A DNA stretch of 64,000 bases, from positions 774,017 to 838,016 of the forward strand of contig NZ_SPQQ01000002.1 in NCBI RefSeq assembly GCF_004766045.1, written 5' to 3'. Origin of the DNA: Desulfosporosinus fructosivorans (GTDB taxonomy: Bacteria > Bacillota > Desulfitobacteriia > Desulfitobacteriales > Desulfitobacteriaceae). Under the pieces are notes generated by a model. The model was not told the origin of the DNA and made no database searches. It saw nothing but the letters and a program-made list of their open reading frames with translations. How positions within the stretch are numbered: position 1 is the first letter of the stretch; each line of letters begins with the position of its first letter. Below are positions 17,218 through 25,916 of this stretch, one piece after another. Both the position numbers and the translations under genes were made by a program.

Positions 17218-17976
17218 TTAATTTGTCTTTAATCCTATGCCTTCTATATCTAAAAGCTCAGCAAGGGCTTCGAGATCTAACCTTAAGAATCCATGCAGGA
17301 TCCTTGACATTCCGCGATAGAATTCAGTGTCTGAATGCTGGCAGACATTTTGCTGAAACTCGGGTACCCAACGCAGTAGATGTTCCTGCAGAAACCTTTT
17401 CTGATTTTCCAAGATGTCTAGTAGCTCGTGTTCATTCTTCTCGTATTTCTCTAAAACCATCACGGACAGTTTATACATAAAGTCCAGTTCAAGACCTAAG
17501 TGATCATCGGCTTCATGTTGAAAATGCTTAGGCAAGAATGCATACTTCAGATAAGCAAGTCTGACTTTCAGGGTCTCCTCCTGAAAAAGCAAGCGTTCCT
17601 TATTGAGATAGGCTGACTCCCAAGCAGGAGCCTGTAATTCGTAGGGTCCAATAAACAGTCGAGTATAGTCCCAGTGCAAGCGATTATAGATTGTTTCTCC
17701 GACTGATTCATATTGCATTAAATCGCTATGAACCTGACGAATCCCCTCCTGAATCTCCCCTTCTTCCTCAGAAAAAGGAAAGGAACCGATAAGATTGTCC
17801 TTAGACAAAAGCTTAAGGAACTCGTGGCTAGGTTCTTCCAGAAACGACCGTCTGAGTATATCGTACGCAAAAATCCTCGCTTCGAGCAGAGGCCTAATCT
17901 TTGCCAAGCCTCTTAATTGAGTCTCATGACTTAGATTGGGATGCTCAACGGTCTCTATTCGATCATTTGTTAACAT
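17218..17976 (-). CDS. TorD/DmsD-family molybdoenzyme chaperone
   Basis: A 252-residue all-helical protein with the TorD-family features RLHWDYTRLFIGPYELQAPAWESAYL and DDHLGLELDFMYKLS. Such chaperones bind the Tat signal of the catalytic subunit and hold it until the cofactor is inserted. It is the first gene of the dms operon, 24 bp before dmsA, and is somewhat longer at the C-terminus than E. coli DmsD. Its ATG is preceded by AGGAGG. Confidence 0.88.
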   Translation of the reverse strand: MLTNDRIETVEHPNLSHETQLRGLAKIRPLLEARIFAYDILRRSFLEEPSHEFLKLLSKDNLIGSFPFSEEEGEIQEGIRQVHSDLMQYESVGETIYNRLHWDYTRLFIGPYELQAPAWESAYLNKERLLFQEETLKVRLAYLKYAFLPKHFQHEADDHLGLELDFMYKLSVMVLEKYEKNEHELLDILENQKRFLQEHLLRWVPEFQQNVCQHSDTEFYRGMSRILHGFLRLDLEALAELLDIEGIGLKTN

Positions 17977-18034
17977 GACACTCCTCCTGATTAAGTTGAT
18001 AACCCTTTATTCGTGATTATGTTCACATTTACCT

Positions 18035-18050
18035 TTGTACAAGGGTACAA
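18035..18050. promoter_or_regulatory. Candidate operator upstream of the dms operon
   Basis: TTGTAC-AAGG-GTACAA is a perfect inverted repeat 60 bp upstream of the chaperone gene. The position fits a regulator site for the dms operon. No regulator is assigned. Confidence 0.4.
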
Positions 18051-18134
18051 CAATTGGTCGCTTTTTTTGTATGAGGAACATAGTCTCTCTTAAATTGCTT
18101 TTTAAGCACTTCTATTTACATTTGTGAAAAATTC

Positions 18135-18173
18135 AGTGTAGATAGTCACTTTCAGAAAGCCACTATCTACACT
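18135..18173. terminator. Hairpin in the dms upstream region
   Basis: A perfect 12-bp stem (AGTGTAGATAGT/ACTATCTACACT) with a 15-nt loop lies between the dms operon and the molybdoenzyme pseudogene. It may be the surviving terminator of the pseudogene's operon. Confidence 0.5.
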
Positions 18174-18256
18174 AATAACTGATATCCTAGTCGGCAGTAT
18201 ATTAATGCTAATTTCCAACTTTCATAGTTTCCTAATTCTTTAACCAGTAACGCTTT

Positions 18257-18734
18257 TTAAACCTTTTCTGGATAAAAGCGAATGGATGGACGGGCTTGAA
18301 TGATGGCTAAGGCAAGTAGACCGTCGGTGCTAGGGCGAATTTGTAAGTTGCGATCCGAGATCCTAGCAGTTGGGGTAAATAGCGGATCAATCACAACTAG
18401 CTTTGCACCGTGTCCACGGGACAGGTTCGAGCTATAGCGCTGATTGAGTTCCAGTAGTTTCCCCGTGATTAATTCATACGCCTTGTCCAACTTATTCTCT
18501 GCCAGTGTCCCGAACCCCTCGGATTTTGCCATAATGGATATCGAAGCCTCTGAGGATGATACACATAGTCGGGATAGGCAATATCCCTTGGCACAGAGTT
18601 TGCCTTTCGTATAGCCGTGCCGAAAGTCGCCACTTACTTTTATAGTCTTCCATCGTACACCGTAGAAAGCATACCGCAAGTACCATAACAATTTCGGGGC
18701 AAATACTGCGAAAGATCTGAGCCTCTGAACTCAC
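18257..18734 (-). pseudogene. Decayed molybdopterin oxidoreductase N-terminus
   Basis: Joining frames gives RSICPEI..., then ...VSGDFRHGYTKGKLCAKGYCLS, and later GAKLVVIDPLFTPTARISD with LQIRPSTDGLLALAII. These are the Fe-S, Cys-Lys-Gly and pterin-contact parts of a DmsA-type enzyme, about 150 of more than 700 residues. The Cys-rich start is only readable across a frameshift near 18640-18690, large internal segments are missing, and the C-terminal half is gone. It is unrelated in detail to the neighbouring intact dmsA. Confidence 0.75.
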
Positions 18735-18756
18735 TTAATCCCCCCCTTTTTTGGTG

Positions 18757-19737
18757 TTAGACCCTCTTAAGATACTTTATTTTAAAAGCCGTCATCAAAT
18801 TAAGTTTGGTATCAAAGTCGTCTAAATGAGTCTGAAGAATTTCCTCAATTTTTTTTAGCCGATAACGGAGGGTGTTAGGGTGAAGATAGAGACTAATTGC
18901 GGTTGCTTTTAAGTTACACTGATTAAGTAAATACTGTTCTAGACTACCCATCAATTTATTGCCTTGCTCTTCATCGTAGCTTTCAAGTACCCCTAGCGTT
19001 TCCTTGTAAAATTCTTTTAATTCCTGTAGGTCATGGTGATAGAGAATTCGATCTAGCCCTAAATCACTGAAGAACGGAATCGTCGAGTCGATACCCATCA
19101 GTTTACCTAACTCGAGAGCTACTTTAGCTTCTTGATAGCTTTTAAATATATCATCTGGGCTAGCATAAACTCGCCCTACCCCGACGTTTAATCGTCGTCT
19201 TGCCAAGCGAAGTTTTGCCCTAGAAAGTACCTGTTCACCCAAGCGCATGATACAAACCTTACTATTGTTCGGTTGTATGTCGATTGGTAAAATGGCGATG
19301 ATTTGGCCTTTTTTCTGCATTATAATTGGATGATCGGCGTCTTGCTGCATAACTGATTCTACCAAATCAAGTAACGTATCTAACAAATGTTGATCTGTTG
19401 TATAGACTTCGTACTCTTCAAGCTCAAATACCAGCACACAATGTGGGCGATTAAGATTCCAACCCCATATTTCCCCCCTGTTGACAATATCTTTTACCTC
19501 ATCGATATTACTATAAAGCAGGTCGTAAATGAAGGCGTCTTTATATTCGCGTTGTGCATTGAGAACTTGGTTGTTCTTCGTAAATTCCAAGGCGCAAAGA
19601 CACGCAGCATGCTTCATTATTGTTTGAATTCTTATATCAACCTCGGCTTCCAAGTATGAACAAACAGCCCAGGAGCCTTTTTTGGGGCCCATACACCTTA
19701 TTAGACCACGCTGGCCAACTATCGTCCATTTTATTGT
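18757..19737 (-). pseudogene. 5'-truncated PucR/CdaR-family regulator
   Basis: The frame runs to an upstream stop at about 19738 and already encodes family-like sequence before its first ATG at 19692 (GLIRCMGPKKGSWAVCSYL). The N-terminal domain has therefore been lost. What remains has the GGDEF-like middle (YFSDLGLDRILY-type equivalent PFFSDLGLDRILYHH) and an intact C-terminal helix-turn-helix (NLKATAISLYLHPNTLRYRL). It may still be made as a 311-residue DNA-binding fragment from 19692, but I see no good ribosome site. It adjoins another 5'-truncated gene head to head. Confidence 0.7.
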
Positions 19738-19779
19738 CTAACCATATCATTCGATCAATAGTCATAATATTATTCTGCG

Positions 19780-20115
19780 GTTGTTCTTATTGGCAATAAG
19801 TGTAAGTTATTGATATTAAGGAACCTTCTGACAGGCCCACAGAGATTTACTGATTTATTAAATGATGTAGACGGGATCAGTAAAAAAGTACTAACCGAAA
19901 ATCTTCGATCTCTAGAGGAGGACGACATTGTAAGTAGAAAAACTTATGCTGAAGAAATCCCTGTCAAAGTCGAATACAGCTTGAGCAAGCTTGGTGAAAC
20001 TTTGAAACCTATCTTTGACGTTTTAACTGACTGGGGAAATAATTACAAAGAATTTGTTCAAAATACTTTTGATGAGTTTATTCAGTCCACCACGAGTCGA
20101 ATGCAGGTTAAGTAA
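19780..20115 (+). pseudogene. 5'-truncated HxlR-family regulator
   Basis: From 19780 the frame reads VVLIGNKCKLLILRNLLTGP, then RFTDLLNDVDGISKKVLTENL and the wing KVEYSLSKLGE. This is the HxlR winged helix, but it lacks the first ~15 residues with the conserved CPV that senses electrophiles. The usual W after GxK is C. The only ATG-like start is a TTG inside the helix, and a stop lies at 19765. The 3' tail is duplicated at 11423. Compare the intact homologue at 45513. Confidence 0.7.
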
Positions 20116-20268
20116 ATTGGACGAGACCATGTGCCCTATCATTACTGCTATGAAACATTGGGTTAGGGTATCTGGAGTTAGTTAAAAAAACTCCCGAATT
20201 ACATAACAATTATCGAAAATGCTTTTCAAATAAAACAATACAGACAAGGGATACCTACATGTTGAGAT

Positions 20269-20307
20269 AAAAATGGCGGTAGGTTTACATCACCTAGCGC
20301 CATTTTT
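20269..20307. terminator. Hairpin between the HxlR remnant and the MFS gene
   Basis: AAAAATGGCG/CGCCATTTTT form a 10-bp stem with A- and T-runs on the flanks, suitable for termination in both directions. Nothing else is recognised in 20116-20484. Confidence 0.65.
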
Positions 20308-20484
20308 TAGACACGATCACGTATTTTTTATCTCGTGCAAAGAGATCAAGACCGCCATTAAAATATAATACTAGATACGGCTCTTCACCCACTGGATGTC
20401 CCATAAACTCTTTCCATAAATTTTATAATTACGCTTTTTATTGTTTAACATTTTACCATTCTGTAGGATACTGATTTAGCTTGT

Positions 20485-21786
20485 TCATCCATGTATATGA
20501 TCAATCGCCATCTTCTTAAAATCCAAAGTAAGAACCAGAACCACTGAAACTAGGGCAACAGCCGCAAGGAATACAAACACCCCTGTATTTCCAAAATTAG
20601 TTGCAATAATACCACTGAACTTATTTCCTATAAATCCACCTGCTGCCGACCACGAATTGATAAATGCAAGGGAAACAGCAATTATCTCGGGGGATAGGAA
20701 AGCCGGAGGCATAGTCCAATATGGGCCGTACCAGCTTACAACTGTCGCTCCATAAATTGAAAGCATAGCGATTTTAAATAGCAAGCCGCCGACAGGAAGA
20801 AGTATTAGCAGAAATGAAGCTGACAGAATCAACATTGGAGTAATTGCATGCCATTTTCTTTCTCCAGTCTTATCTGAATGATTGCCTACAAGTACCATAG
20901 CAATAGCACCAGCGATTGCAGGAATCATCATGATGTAGCCAATAGCGGATGCTGAAAGGCCTACCGTCATGCCCTTAATAAGCACAGGCATCCACATTGC
21001 GCCCACCTGCTGTGCAATTTGGATAAACATGTAGATCATCGCCAATTTCCACAGTGTGCCATTTGTAATGATTTTTGCAAAACCTATTTTCTTCGTATGA
21101 ACCGTGGTGACTGCCTTTTCTGCATCCAGATCTGAACGTATAAGAGCCTTTTCTTTTTCATTCAACCATTTAGCTTTTTCTGGCCCATCTTTCATAATAT
21201 AAAAGCCAAATAATGCGATGATAGCCGGGAGAATACCTTCAATTAAAAATAGCCATCTCCATCCGGAAAAACCAAACCAATTTGCGTACTGTACCATGTA
21301 ACCAGCCAATGGGGCTCCAATTATATTTGCACAAGTACCTGATAACATAAATATTGCCGTAACACTTGCGCGTTCCCTACTGGGGAACCATAGAGTGAAC
21401 CAATACATTACTCCTGGGAAGAATCCTGCTTCAAAAATACCAAGCACGAATCTAAAAGCTGTAACTTGCGCTGCATCTTGTGCAAAGAACGTACCAGCCG
21501 TTGCAAGTCCCCACAAGCATGCAATGCTCGGAATGAGTTTACTTGCACCAAATTTTTTCAGAAGCATGCTGCTTGGTATCTGAAAGATAAGATACGAGAT
21601 AAAAAAGGTAGATGTAATAGTCCCGAAAGCAAGGGCTGAAATACTCAATTCCTTGTTCATGGTAAGTGCTGCAAAACTAATATTTGTTCGATCCATACCA
21701 TTAAAAAAGTAAAGTGCAAAGACATAGGGAATGATGGCCCACTTAACTTTGGCATATAAACGATTTCGATCAATACTAGATTCCAT
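20485..21786 (-). CDS. MFS transporter, anion:cation symporter type
   Basis: A 433-residue permease with 12 predicted membrane segments. It has the sugar-acid/aromatic-acid symporter look of the MFS: YVFALYFFNGMDRTNISFAAL at TM1, FISYLIFQIPSSMLLKKFG at TM2, and WFPSRERASVTAIFMLSG before the TM4-5 region. Family members import hexonates, tartrate or phthalate with protons. It follows the enolase-superfamily gene on the same strand with a ~78-bp gap, so the two probably import and dehydrate the same acid sugar. Confidence 0.88.
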   Translation of the reverse strand: MESSIDRNRLYAKVKWAIIPYVFALYFFNGMDRTNISFAALTMNKELSISALAFGTITSTFFISYLIFQIPSSMLLKKFGASKLIPSIACLWGLATAGTFFAQDAAQVTAFRFVLGIFEAGFFPGVMYWFTLWFPSRERASVTAIFMLSGTCANIIGAPLAGYMVQYANWFGFSGWRWLFLIEGILPAIIALFGFYIMKDGPEKAKWLNEKEKALIRSDLDAEKAVTTVHTKKIGFAKIITNGTLWKLAMIYMFIQIAQQVGAMWMPVLIKGMTVGLSASAIGYIMMIPAIAGAIAMVLVGNHSDKTGERKWHAITPMLILSASFLLILLPVGGLLFKIAMLSIYGATVVSWYGPYWTMPPAFLSPEIIAVSLAFINSWSAAGGFIGNKFSGIIATNFGNTGVFVFLAAVALVSVVLVLTLDFKKMAIDHIHG

Positions 21787-21864
21787 ATCTCGGACCCTCC
21801 TTATATTTGAAAAAACAACCTATTGATTGTAAATCTATGCTCTAAATTTACTCTGCAACTAATA

Positions 21865-23067
21865 TCATTTAACAGTAACAATATCTGCATTATCAAGAGC
21901 TTTTTGCGATAATTCCTGACCAATTCCTGGCACCTCAGGAACTGTGTAATAACCATTAACTGGCTGATAATCATAAACTCCTAATTCAGTAATATAAGGA
22001 GCCATATTGATAACATGATGCTCGTGAATTAAGAAATTTGGCAAAGTTGTCTCTAGCTGTAATGCGGCTGCCTTTGCAATTGGGCTTCCACAAACATGTG
22101 TTTGCACACTTACATCGTATGCATGAGCCATATCACATATTTTCTTTGCTTCAGTGATACCGCCACAGTTTCCAATGTCAGGCTGAATTACTTGGACCGA
22201 ATGATCTTTTAGGAATGGAATATAAGCCCAACGTCCATAAATACGTTCACCCTGTGCAATCGGAATTTTTACTCTTTCTGCAACATATTTTGTCATTTCA
22301 GGATTCAATGGAGTTACTGGCTCTTCATAGTAGAAAATATTAAATTTTTCTGCTAATCTGCCAAACTGAACTGCTGAAACTGCATCAGTACCACAATGAT
22401 TCTCAATGATAATATCTACTTCGTTACCCACTGCCTCTCTAACAGCAGTCAATCTTTCCTCTGCAAGATGCATAACTTCATAGGTCAAAGGCTTAGTTAA
22501 TTGTTTATGTGTATGAGCAAAACCTTGTCTGTTGTAATTCAAGAAGTCGATTTTTATACAATCATAGCCTTGGCTAATTGCAATTTTAGCTGTTTCAGCA
22601 TATCTTTCCGGAGCACTTCCCGGCTCACAAGCTTGCCCCCAACCAATTTTTAAATTCTTATCCCAACCAAGCTGCAGTTGACTAGCATATGTTCTTAACT
22701 TGGAATTTGTTTTACCACCAAGTAATTTGTAAATTGGAACACCAAATACTTTGCCTTTAATATCCCAAAGTGCCATATCAATTGCACTAATCCCTGCAAA
22801 AATGATAGTTCCTCCACCTTGCCCCCAAAATGTTGTCTTCATCAAAGTATCCCAAATTGCCTCAATATTCATTGGATCTTTGCCTATAATTAAAGTAGCA
22901 AAATCTTTAATCATTCCAAAAGCAGCAGGTGCACCTGTGCCATAGGCAACTGCCGCTTCGCCATATCCATAAATACCCTCATCAGTATTAATTCTACAGA
23001 TAATTGGTCTGAAAGCTGGATTCTCAAGGCAGTTACATTGAATTACATCAACACTTGAAATCTTCAT
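21865..23067 (-). CDS. Enolase-superfamily (mandelate racemase/galactonate-mannonate type) dehydratase
   Basis: The 400-residue product has the superfamily barrel motifs in order: a Lys-x-Asp element (CIKIDF), a metal-binding segment IIENHCGTD, Glu in YYEEPV, the third ligand in IAQGERIYG, then VQPDIGNCGGITE and the base QTHVCGSPI. The N-terminal capping domain has ENPAFRPIICRINTDEG. These enzymes abstract a proton next to a carboxylate and usually dehydrate sugar acids. The frame extends to 23160, but GGAGGG before the ATG at 23067 fixes the start. The MFS permease follows and a GntR regulator is divergent. The substrate is unproved. Confidence 0.9.
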   Translation of the reverse strand: MKISSVDVIQCNCLENPAFRPIICRINTDEGIYGYGEAAVAYGTGAPAAFGMIKDFATLIIGKDPMNIEAIWDTLMKTTFWGQGGGTIIFAGISAIDMALWDIKGKVFGVPIYKLLGGKTNSKLRTYASQLQLGWDKNLKIGWGQACEPGSAPERYAETAKIAISQGYDCIKIDFLNYNRQGFAHTHKQLTKPLTYEVMHLAEERLTAVREAVGNEVDIIIENHCGTDAVSAVQFGRLAEKFNIFYYEEPVTPLNPEMTKYVAERVKIPIAQGERIYGRWAYIPFLKDHSVQVIQPDIGNCGGITEAKKICDMAHAYDVSVQTHVCGSPIAKAAALQLETTLPNFLIHEHHVINMAPYITELGVYDYQPVNGYYTVPEVPGIGQELSQKALDNADIVTVK

Positions 23068-23093
23068 TTTTAGTACCCTCCAAATTTTTATTT

Positions 23094-23120
23094 GACATAT
23101 GACGTTATACATCATATGTC
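23094..23120. promoter_or_regulatory. GntR operator candidate, site 1
   Basis: GACATATGA and TCATATGTC form a perfect 9-bp inverted repeat with a 9-bp spacer, immediately upstream of the dehydratase start. The internal 13-mer ATATGATGTATAA (minus strand, 23105-23117) recurs exactly at 23368-23380. Confidence 0.65.
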
Positions 23121-23367
23121 CATAGTGGAGTATTCTATATACTTTTTGAAATTCCTGCAATTCAAAAAAATATTTTTTTATTAATTGACAACTTGGATAA
23201 TCTCTTATCTAAGACTTGTCTCAATATTACCTCTGAGCTTGAAGATTAGCTCTTTATAGATTTGCTATTCTTCTAAATAGATTTTAATCAGCGCACTAAT
23301 CCTAATCTCAAAGCATTATTGGAGCCACTGTATAATCAACCATAACAACTGTTGCAGCCAATCATTA

Positions 23368-23380
23368 ATATGATGTATAA
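23368..23380 (+). promoter_or_regulatory. GntR operator candidate, site 2
   Basis: ATATGATGTATAA repeats the core of site 1 and lies just before the gntR coding sequence. It overlaps ATCAT-TAAT-ATGAT, a short palindrome. One site at each divergent gene suggests joint control and autoregulation. Confidence 0.6.
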
Positions 23381-23419
23381 TTGATACTGGACAATCAAAA
23401 TCAGAAAATAGGTGCTATA

Positions 23420-24136
23420 GTGAGAAATAATAAATTACTATCAGTCCAAATTGCTAATAATTTAAGGGGTTTAATTATATCAAGGCAGCTTAATGAAGGC
23501 GACAAACTTCCAACAGAGACCGAACTGTCTGAAACTTTAGAAGTTAGCCGGATTACCATCCGTGAAGCTGTAAAGCATCTTTGCTCAGAGGGTGCACTGG
23601 AAATTCGACGAGGAATAGGGACATTCGTTTGCAATAATCCTGGTCTCTCTAATGATCCTCTTGGTTTAGACTATTTACGAAATGAGGACTTACCAGAAAA
23701 GATTTATCAAGTTAGATTTATAATGGAGCCTCAGATTGCAAAGCTAGCTGCTAAATGTGCGAACGATGAAGATATTGCTGAAATTGAGAAATCTTTTAAT
23801 AAATTTAAATTTATTGCAAATGATTATATGGAAGGGAAACTTACTAGAAAGGAAGCTTCTATAAGATATGTAGACAATGAGATTGCATTTCATATGTCAA
23901 TTTGCGCTTCGGCCAAAAATGATGTTTTAGACAGAATAATGTTCATTATTCTAGAGGCTTATATGGAGAAGTATTATTCTTCCATAGATTTTATTGGAGA
24001 TACTCCGGATTGGTACAAAAGCCATAACGAAATTATCGAAGCAATTAAATCAAGAGACCCAGACTGTGCGGAAACTGCTGTAAAAAACCATTTAGAATTC
24101 GGCCAAGATTACAAAAAGGTAAACTTAAACTATTAA
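23420..24136 (+). CDS. GntR-family regulator, FadR/FCD subfamily
   Basis: The N-terminal winged helix has SRQLNEGDKLPTETELSETL, SRITIREAVKHL and a GIGTFV wing. The all-helical FCD ligand domain has RFIMEPQIAKLAA, an FHMSICASAKND metal-binding His motif and SHNEIIEAIKSRDPDCAETAVKNHL. FCD members bind carboxylates such as sugar acids via a metal. The longest frame starts at TTG 23381, but AGGTG precedes a GTG at 23420; either is possible. The gene is divergent from the dehydratase and shares a repeated operator-like 13-mer with it, so it is the likely local repressor. Confidence 0.88.
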   Translation: MRNNKLLSVQIANNLRGLIISRQLNEGDKLPTETELSETLEVSRITIREAVKHLCSEGALEIRRGIGTFVCNNPGLSNDPLGLDYLRNEDLPEKIYQVRFIMEPQIAKLAAKCANDEDIAEIEKSFNKFKFIANDYMEGKLTRKEASIRYVDNEIAFHMSICASAKNDVLDRIMFIILEAYMEKYYSSIDFIGDTPDWYKSHNEIIEAIKSRDPDCAETAVKNHLEFGQDYKKVNLNY

Positions 24137-24302
24137 GGAGACTATTCGAACGGTTTAGATATTCAATCATGCGTTACTTAACAGATTGGAGTAGCTATTA
24201 AATTTTTAGAGTTGCGCATAAACCTAAGTGAAGAGATAAATTACTGGCTTGCCCCGTTACGACAACGGTTGGCTTGATCGGAGCAAATGGAAATTGCTTA
24301 TT

Positions 24303-24413
24303 TTAAGAAACCTTCTGGCCGGACCCAACCTTCTTGGAGAGCTTCGCAAGACCATTCACTATATCAGTCAGAACGTTTTGACTGACAATCTTCGATCAAT
24401 GGAAGCTGACTAG
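24303..24413 (+). pseudogene. HxlR-family fragment
   Basis: The frame from 24303 reads LRNLLAGPNLLGELRKTI, then HYISQNVLTDNLRSMEAD and a TAG stop. This corresponds to the central helix-turn-helix of HxlR proteins (compare the intact gene at 45513). Neither the N-terminus nor the wing remains. The flanks 24137-24302 and 24414-24523 hold nothing recognisable. Confidence 0.75.
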
Positions 24414-24523
24414 TTGAAATCATCAAACCATTTTCGAGAAGTCACTGCCTACTGTTTCAGATGTGAAACCTGGAACGAGTTTTATATTTGAAGAGACTAA
24501 ATTGGTAAACAATTTGATCTAAA

Positions 24524-24583
24524 AAATAAGCATAAAATAATCCCAACCTTGTGCTCAAAGTTGGGATTATTTTATGCTTATTT
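24524..24583. terminator. Perfect 24-bp inverted repeat
   Basis: Positions 24524-24547 and 24560-24583 are exact complements around a 12-nt loop, with A- and T-rich arms and a GGG/CCC core. It would serve as a strong terminator in both directions, although the genes beside it are remnants. A former IS end is an alternative. Confidence 0.65.
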
Positions 24584-24875
24584 CATTATTCACCTATCCT
24601 CAGAATTCCTCAAAAGATAGTCAAAAATGCAAGAGCTTTTAAAATACACCCTAGCAATACAAATATAGTTCCCCGAACACACTGTCACTTCAAAAAGGTA
24701 CGGTGCATCCTCCATACTCCAGCTTTCCGGTTCGGTGGAGGGTAGTCACCCTTTTAATCCGATAGGTAAGTAACCCCTCAGCATTACCTGTTTGGGCTCC
24801 TTTTTCCCCGTGTCAAAAGGGTGCTTTAGCCCTTGATTTGCTCCACCCTCATCTCGCTCTTCAATTCAAAAACAA

Positions 24876-24915
24876 AATGCGTTGGTGTGAGAAATTTCTT
24901 ATCAACCAACGCATT
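24876..24915. repeat. Dispersed hairpin repeat, copy 1
   Basis: AATGCGTTGG ... CCAACGCATT forms a long hairpin with an inner GAGAA/TTCT pairing. Nearly the same 40 bases, including flanking AAAA and AAATA, recur at 56013-56053. Both copies stand in gene-poor intergenic DNA. Confidence 0.65.
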
Positions 24916-24973
24916 AAATAGTACTTTTTTTCGTATGTTTCTACAAGAAAGCCACAATGGTTATCATTATTCT

Positions 24974-25561
24974 TCAAAACATTGATATGACTTTTTTGAG
25001 ATCCTGTGTTTTTTTGGAGGATCTACGAGCATCTAGCGTTTCTAAAACATTGCCAAGCAAATAATGCCAATAAATATCACCGTACAGTTTTGGATCACCT
25101 TGTTTAAACTCACCAGCCTCTATCCCCTTTTCAAACAATGGTCCGAAATAGTTTTGTCCAAAATCTTGATACAACGGATTCCTATCCATATAATCAGGAT
25201 CGTCCATTTCACCCTTAACAAACACAATAACATAAACTTGAAGTGGCGGTATATAACCGGTTTCGTCTACTTCCCTCAATAGGAAGCGTCTTCCAAACTC
25301 ATAAATCGCTTCTTTTGCACTTCCGAATTCATTGATTTCATTAAGACATTCATCTAATTTATCTTGATAAGAGAATAACAATTCAGCTTTATTCTTAAAG
25401 TAATGATAGATTAGTCCCTTACTGATATTCGCAGCTTTTGCTATATCGACCATAGAAGTGTTCTTGTAACCGTTCTTATAAAATAGACCAAGTGCAACAG
25501 ATGAAATTTGCTGACGACGCTGTTTTTCAAGTTCTATTTTTTTCTTTTCACTTATAGACAT
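24974..25561 (-). CDS. TetR/AcrR-family repressor
   Basis: The 195-residue protein has a canonical N-terminal TetR helix-turn-helix (ALGLFYKNGYKNTSMVDIA, then KAANISKGLIYHYFKNKAELL) and a helical ligand-binding C-terminus. It is divergent from the flavoenzyme gene at 25917. A 49-bp near-perfect palindrome stands between them, so it almost certainly represses that operon and perhaps itself. Ligand unknown; the regulated enzyme suggests an unsaturated acid or CoA ester. Confidence 0.88.
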   Translation of the reverse strand: MSISEKKKIELEKQRRQQISSVALGLFYKNGYKNTSMVDIAKAANISKGLIYHYFKNKAELLFSYQDKLDECLNEINEFGSAKEAIYEFGRRFLLREVDETGYIPPLQVYVIVFVKGEMDDPDYMDRNPLYQDFGQNYFGPLFEKGIEAGEFKQGDPKLYGDIYWHYLLGNVLETLDARRSSKKTQDLKKVISMF

Positions 25562-25820
25562 TGATTCACCTTATATAATGCAATTGCATTATATTTTACC
25601 TTTCTTAACACTTCTATGATAATACACACAGACGCTGAGGATTAGTTTTTTCACCTATAGCTTAAACTATTTCGTTGTGAAGCTCTCACAGCAGTTTGTT
25701 AATTAGTTAGATTACGCATGACGTTTTATATGGAACAAGGATACATTTATAGTTAGTCCCATTTATAGTCCCGTTACATTTTGGAGCATTCTAGCATGCA
25801 TCTCTGTCATTTGTCAAGCT

Positions 25821-25869
25821 TACCACACATTAACCTTACGGTCATTGACCATACGGTTAATGTGTGGTA
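25821..25869. promoter_or_regulatory. TetR operator, 49-bp palindrome
   Basis: The outer arms TACCACACATTAACC and GGTTAATGTGTGGTA are exact complements. Inside are two overlapping ACC-N4-GGT units (ACCTTACGGT and ACCATACGGT), the form of TetR sites, suggesting two dimers. It lies 48 bp before the flavoenzyme start. Confidence 0.75.
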
Positions 25870-25916
25870 TTGTCAATTTATAATCAAATTATTAAGGGTC
25901 AAGGAGGAAATGCATA

